From Gemmatimonadetes bacterium T265 (GTDB lineage Bacteria; Gemmatimonadota; Gemmatimonadetes; Gemmatimonadales; Gemmatimonadaceae), in NCBI GenBank assembly GCA_019973575.1, contig BPUI01000001.1:1156342-1220341 (forward strand): a stretch of DNA of 64,000 nucleotides, in the 5' to 3' direction. The notes beneath the pieces were generated by a model. That model had not been told where the DNA came from and searched no databases. It worked only from the letters and a program-made list of their open reading frames with translations. Each line of letters begins with the position of its first letter. Position 1 is the first letter of the stretch. The position numbers and the translations under genes were made by a program. Shown here piece after piece: positions 60,233 through 64,000 of this stretch.

Positions 60233-62596
60233 ATGGACAAGACGTCGCTCTCCGAACAGGACATCCGGACGATGTTCATCACCCCCGCCATCCACGGCGC
60301 GGGGTGGGACGCGATGCGCCAGGTCCGCGAGGAGGTGCAGCTCACCAAGGGGCGGGTGATCGTGAAGGGCAAGCTCGCCGCGCGCGGCGAGGCCAAGCGC
60401 GCCGACTACGTCCTCTACCACCGCCCCGACCTGCCCATCGCGGTGGTCGAGGCCAAGGACAACACCCACGGCGTCGGCGCCGGCATGCAGCAGGCGCTCG
60501 ACTACGCCGACCGCCTCGACGTCCCGTTCGTCTTCAGCTCCAACGGCGACGCCTTTCTCTTCCACGACCGCACCGGGCTGTCGCCCGCGGTCGAGACCGA
60601 GCTGCCGCTCGACGCGTTCCCCTCGCCCGACGCGCTGTGGGATCGCTATCGGGCGTGGAAAGGGCTGGACGCCGCCCGCGAGACCGTCACCGAGCAGCCC
60701 TACCACGACGACGGCAGCGGCAAGGAGCCGCGGTACTACCAGCGCGTGGCGATCAACCGCACGGTCGACGCGATCGCCCGCGGGCAGGACCGCGTGCTCC
60801 TCGTGATGGCCACGGGCACCGGAAAGACCTACACCGCCTTCCAGATCATCTGGCGGCTGTGGAAGGCCGGCGCCAAGAAGCGCATCCTCTTCCTCGCCGA
60901 CCGCAACATCCTCGTCGACCAGACCAAGACGAACGACTTCAAACCGTTCGGCGCGGCGATGACCAAGATCGTCAACCGCACGGTCGACAAGAGCTACGAG
61001 ATCTACCTCGCGCTCTACCAGGCGGTGTCGGGCACCGAGGAGGCGCGCAACGTCTACAAGACCTTCTCGCGCGACTTCTTCGACCTCATCGTCGTGGACG
61101 AATGCCACCGCGGCAGCGCCGCCGAAGACTCGGCGTGGCGCGAGATCCTCGACTGGTTCTCGGGCGCGGCGCACGTGGGGCTCACGGCCACGCCCAAGGA
61201 GACCGACGCGGTCTCCAACATCCACTACTTCGGCGAGCCGGTCTACACCTACTCGCTGCGGCAGGGCATCGACGACGGCTTCCTCGCGCCGTACAAGGTC
61301 GTGCGCGTCGACATCGACAAGGACCTCACCGGCTGGCGGCCGGAGCACGGGCAGCGGGACAGGTACGGCGCGCCCATCGAGGACCGCGTCTACAACCAGC
61401 GCGACTTCGACCGCGCGCTCGTCCTCGACGACCGCACCGCGCTCGTCGCGCGCCGCGTCAGCGAGTACCTGAAGGGGACCGACCGGTTCGCGAAGACGAT
61501 CGTCTTCTGCGAGACCACCGACCACGCCGAGCGGCTGCGGCAGGCGCTCGTGAACGAGAACGCCGACCTGGTCACCGCCGACCGGCGCTACGTCATGCGC
61601 ATCACCGGCGACGACGCCGAGGGGAAGCGCCACCTCGACAGCTTCATCGACCCCGAAAGCCGCTACCCGGTGGTCGTGACCACGTCGGAGCTGATGACCA
61701 CCGGCGTGGACGCGCAGACGTGCCGGCTCATCGTGCTCGACCAGCGCATCCAGTCGATGACCAAGTTCAAGCAGATCATCGGCCGCGGCACGCGCATCCA
61801 CGAGGAGCAGGGCAAGTACTGGTTCGCGATCCTCGACTTCAAGAAGGCCACCGAGCTGTTCGCCGACCCGGCGTTCGACGGCGACCCGGTGCAGGTGTAC
61901 CAGCCCGGCGCGGACGACCCCGTGGTCCCGCCGGACCCGGGCGGGTCGACCTCGTCCGAGTCGGCGCCTAACGGATCCGGCGCTGGCACTGCCGGGGCAG
62001 GCGGGAGCAACCCGGACGGCGGCAGCGGCGGCCCGGCCAAGCGGTACGTCGTCGCCGGGGTGCCGGTGCGCGTCGTCTCGGAGCGCGTGCAGTACTACGG
62101 CGCGGACGGCCGCCTCATCACCGAGTCGCTCAAGGACTACACCCGCCGCAAGGTCACCGAGGAGTTCGCGTCGCTCGACGCCTTCCTCAAGCGCTGGAGC
62201 GCCGCGGACCGCAAGGAGGCCGTGGTCCACGAGCTCGAAGCGCGGGGCGTCCTGATCGAGGCGCTGCAGGACGAGGTGGGGCGCGAGTACGACCCCTTCG
62301 ACCTCGTCTGCCACGTCGCGTTCGACCAGCCCCCGCGCACGCGCCGCGAGCGCGCCGATGAAGTGCGCAAGCGCGACTACTTCGCCCGCTACGGCGAGGA
62401 CGCGCGGGCGGTGCTCGACGCGCTCCTGGTCAAGTACGCCGACGAGGGCGTCGCCCCGCTGGAGCGCCTCGACGTGCTCCGCGTGCAGCCGCTCGCCGCG
62501 CTCGGCACGGCCACCGAACTCGTGCGGCGCTTCGGCGGCCGCGACCAGTACCTGCGGGCCGTCGCCGACCTCGAACAGGCGCTCTACGCGGCCTGA
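60233..62596 (+). CDS. hsdR: Type I restriction endonuclease subunit R (EcoEI-like)
   Basis: 787 residues. PD-(D/E)XK nuclease at the N-terminus ([20 protein letters not shown] followed by KD near residue 72). The helicase has Walker A in [17 protein letters not shown] near residue 192, DECH box in [20 protein letters not shown] near residue 289, [15 protein letters not shown] and [16 protein letters not shown] (motif VI). A glycine-serine linker ([20 protein letters not shown]) separates the EcoEI_R_C domain that binds HsdM/HsdS. It cleaves foreign DNA after translocation. hsdM follows 71 bp on; hsdS must lie beyond the window. Confidence 0.93.
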   Translation: MDKTSLSEQDIRTMFITPAIHGAGWDAMRQVREEVQLTKGRVIVKGKLAARGEAKRADYVLYHRPDLPIAVVEAKDNTHGVGAGMQQALDYADRLDVPFVFSSNGDAFLFHDRTGLSPAVETELPLDAFPSPDALWDRYRAWKGLDAARETVTEQPYHDDGSGKEPRYYQRVAINRTVDAIARGQDRVLLVMATGTGKTYTAFQIIWRLWKAGAKKRILFLADRNILVDQTKTNDFKPFGAAMTKIVNRTVDKSYEIYLALYQAVSGTEEARNVYKTFSRDFFDLIVVDECHRGSAAEDSAWREILDWFSGAAHVGLTATPKETDAVSNIHYFGEPVYTYSLRQGIDDGFLAPYKVVRVDIDKDLTGWRPEHGQRDRYGAPIEDRVYNQRDFDRALVLDDRTALVARRVSEYLKGTDRFAKTIVFCETTDHAERLRQALVNENADLVTADRRYVMRITGDDAEGKRHLDSFIDPESRYPVVVTTSELMTTGVDAQTCRLIVLDQRIQSMTKFKQIIGRGTRIHEEQGKYWFAILDFKKATELFADPAFDGDPVQVYQPGADDPVVPPDPGGSTSSESAPNGSGAGTAGAGGSNPDGGSGGPAKRYVVAGVPVRVVSERVQYYGADGRLITESLKDYTRRKVTEEFASLDAFLKRWSAADRKEAVVHELEARGVLIEALQDEVGREYDPFDLVCHVAFDQPPRTRRERADEVRKRDYFARYGEDARAVLDALLVKYADEGVAPLERLDVLRVQPLAALGTATELVRRFGGRDQYLRAVADLEQALYAA

Positions 62597-62667
62597 CCAA
62601 CGGCCCGACCGACGGCCGCACAGCCCGCAACGCCCCGCCCCCGCCCCCAACCCGGCCCGTTAGGCAC

Positions 62668-63897
62668 ATGTCGCTCGGCACGACCATCAAGGCCATCCAG
62701 GACATCATGCGCAAGGACGTGGGCGTCGACGGCGACGCCCAGCGCATCGGCCAGCTCGGCTGGCTGCTCTTCCTCAAGATCTTCGACGACCGCGACCAGG
62801 AGCGCGAGCTGCTCGACGAGGGCTACACCTCGCCCGTGCCGGCCGCGTTGCAGTGGCGCGCCTGGGCCGCCGACGACGAGGGGCTCACGGGCGACGCGCT
62901 CCTGGAGTTCGTCAACGGCACGCTCTTCCCGACGCTCAAGCGCATCGAAGTCGTCCGCCGCCCGGGCGACGCCTCGGCCGTGGTGCGCGGCGTGTTCGAG
63001 GACGCCTACAACTACATGAAGAGCGGCACCCTGCTGCGGCAGGTCGTCAACCGCGTCAACGAGATCGACTTCAACCGGTCGAGCGACCGGCACCAGTTCG
63101 GCGACCTGTACGAGCAGATCCTGCGCGACCTGCAGAGCGCGGGGAACGCGGGCGAGTACTACACGCCGCGCGCGGTCACGCGCTTCATGACCGAGGTAAC
63201 CGCGCCCCAACTCGGCGAACTGGTGCTCGACCCGGCGTGCGGGACGGGCGGCTTCCTCGTCAACGCGCTCGAGTTCGTGCGCGGGCGCGAGGTGCAGACG
63301 CCCGAGCAGGAAGCCACGCTCCAGGGCGCGATCCGCGGGGTCGAGAAGAAGCCGCTGCCGCACCTGCTCGCGACCACCAACCTGCTGCTCCACGGCCTCG
63401 ACGTGCCCACGCAGGTGCGCCGCGACAACACGCTCGCCCGCCCGCTCCGCGACTACGCCGCCAGGGATCGCGTCGACGTGATCCTCACCAACCCGCCCTT
63501 CGGCGGCGAGGAGGAGCAGGGGGTCGAGAGCAACTTCCCGGCGCAGTTCCAGACGCGCGAGACGGCGGACCTCTTCCTCGTGCTCATCATGCAGCTGCTC
63601 AAGGACGGCGGCCGGGCGGCGGTGGTGCTCCCCGACGGCTTCCTGTTCGGCGAGGGGATCAAGACGCGCATCAAGGAGCGGCTGCTGACGGAGTGCGACC
63701 TGCACACGATCGTTAGGCTCCCCAAGGGGGTGTTCGCGCCCTACACGGGCATCAATACCAACCTGCTGTTCTTCACCAAGGGGCGCCCGACGCGCGAGGT
63801 GTGGTACTACGAGCACCCGTACCCCGCGGGGCAGAAGAGCTACAGCAAGACGCGGCCGATCCGGATCGAGGAGTTCGACGCCGAGCGCGCGTGGTAG
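62668..63897 (+). CDS. hsdM: Type I DNA methyltransferase subunit M, interrupted by an amber codon
   Basis: 409 codons to a TAG. N-terminal HsdM_N helix bundle (IKAIQDIMRKDVGVDGDAQR), SAM motif LDPACGTGGFLVNALEF, catalytic NPPFGGEEEQGVESNFPAQ near residue 274 and RLPKGVFAPYTGINTNLLFF. HsdM proteins usually run about 490-520 residues. Directly after the TAG (63895-63897) the same frame continues with REESAQAWRVPAEEIRRRGY, the normal continuation, so TGG to TAG is the likely change (expected AWW, present AW-stop). The rest leaves the window at 64000. Confidence 0.88.
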   Translation: MSLGTTIKAIQDIMRKDVGVDGDAQRIGQLGWLLFLKIFDDRDQERELLDEGYTSPVPAALQWRAWAADDEGLTGDALLEFVNGTLFPTLKRIEVVRRPGDASAVVRGVFEDAYNYMKSGTLLRQVVNRVNEIDFNRSSDRHQFGDLYEQILRDLQSAGNAGEYYTPRAVTRFMTEVTAPQLGELVLDPACGTGGFLVNALEFVRGREVQTPEQEATLQGAIRGVEKKPLPHLLATTNLLLHGLDVPTQVRRDNTLARPLRDYAARDRVDVILTNPPFGGEEEQGVESNFPAQFQTRETADLFLVLIMQLLKDGGRAAVVLPDGFLFGEGIKTRIKERLLTECDLHTIVRLPKGVFAPYTGINTNLLFFTKGRPTREVWYYEHPYPAGQKSYSKTRPIRIEEFDAERAW

Positions 63898-64000
63898 ACG
63901 GCGCGGGAGGAGAGCGCGCAGGCGTGGCGGGTGCCGGCCGAGGAGATCCGCCGGCGCGGGTACAACCTCGACATCAAGAACCCGCACGCGACCGAGGCGG

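Larger units (their letters stand above)
2895..63718. repeat. Dispersed heptamer GCCTAAC/GTTAGGC, about 40 copies
   Basis: Read by eye, exact copies start at 2895, 5233, 6134, 14048, 15587, 16689, 17952, 18282, 20332, 20459, 21284, 22076, 22600, 22996, 25515, 26279, 30112, 33194, 35156, 35839, 36656, 39311, 39493, 40685, 41340, 42204, 43141, 47898, 48381, 50298, 50308, 51135, 51783, 52801, 52898, 53477, 55557, 61966, 62659 and 63712. They occur in both orientations. In many genes the copy encodes Leu-Gly with the otherwise rare TTA codon, in others Pro-Asn, and in at least five it supplies a TAA stop. Confidence 0.75.

Noticed and set aside
59105..62650. 1181-codon minus-strand frame across hsdR and fic
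   Set aside because: It mirrors hsdR and part of fic; composition is that of antisense frames in GC-rich DNA.
1..64000. CRISPR array or prophage
   Set aside because: No regularly spaced repeats, Cas proteins, phage structural genes or integrase were seen.

Overview
The window is a 64 kb stretch of very GC-rich (roughly 70-75%) bacterial chromosome or large replicon with densely packed, mostly single-gene or short-operon units and no rRNA. The gene style fits a soil Gemmatimonadota-type bacterium: a PadR regulator coupled to a large-permease N-terminus, many regulators with divergent target genes, GH1/GH3 glucosidases with export signals, very high GC3 and frequent GTG starts. This placement is inference from gene content and composition only.

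Layout. 1-13 kb: PadR/permease edge, a PAT-like acetyltransferase, decayed GATase and cupin remnants, AraC with a divergent SDR-VOC operon, an L,D-transpeptidase, an LLM flavin oxidoreductase, a secreted HEFAH protein, a GH3 glucosidase divergent from a Nudix-like regulator, and a peroxiredoxin-SDR pair divergent from TetR. 13-31 kb: RibD-like reductase, ArsR-SRPBCC pair, FucP-like permease, a Tat-signal TPP-dependent oxidase, AhpD-like protein, a PaoABC-type molybdenum aldehyde oxidoreductase operon with divergent AraC, MFS-isochorismatase, MarR divergent from an SDR, and a CPA1 antiporter. 31-40 kb: a PAS histidine kinase with a C-terminal RsbRD-like domain, glpK-glpF, sthA, a Tat-exported GH1 and a Pr6Pr-type membrane protein.

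41-50.2 kb is the most unusual part: an RNA-repair locus. A consensus-like promoter and a roughly 690-nt leader with two perfect hairpins precede an unrecognised 459-aa protein. Next come two nearly identical tRNA-shaped genes, hen1, two tandem minimal nucleotidyltransferases, a polynucleotide kinase-phosphatase (Pnkp), and a HEAT-repeat protein whose start overlaps the Pnkp stop. The second tRNA has a serine anticodon but no long variable arm, a pyrimidine at position 37 and a C:C mismatch at 1:72. hen1 carries a 4-bp tandem duplication that breaks the frame. Pnkp has lost the half of its ligase module that should hold the nucleotidyl-accepting lysine.

50.4-58 kb: a coupled GNAT/ATPase pair, a HIT-GNAT fusion, and an ancestral double-GNAT gene split by an IS481-type element whose ends and 6-bp target duplication can be placed to the base. 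After these come a DUF120-like riboflavin-kinase domain, a frameshifted trypsin-like protease and a TonB C-terminal protein. 58.4-64 kb looks like the edge of a defence island: a degenerate tRNA 3' fragment, a class II Fic protein, and type I restriction genes hsdR and hsdM, with an amber codon interrupting hsdM.

Across the window the heptamer GCCTAAC/GTTAGGC recurs about 40 times on both strands, inside genes (often forcing the rare TTA codon), at stop codons and between genes. Several regulator genes appear leaderless, and seven neighbouring gene pairs overlap by 3 or 4 nt as GTGA or ATGA.
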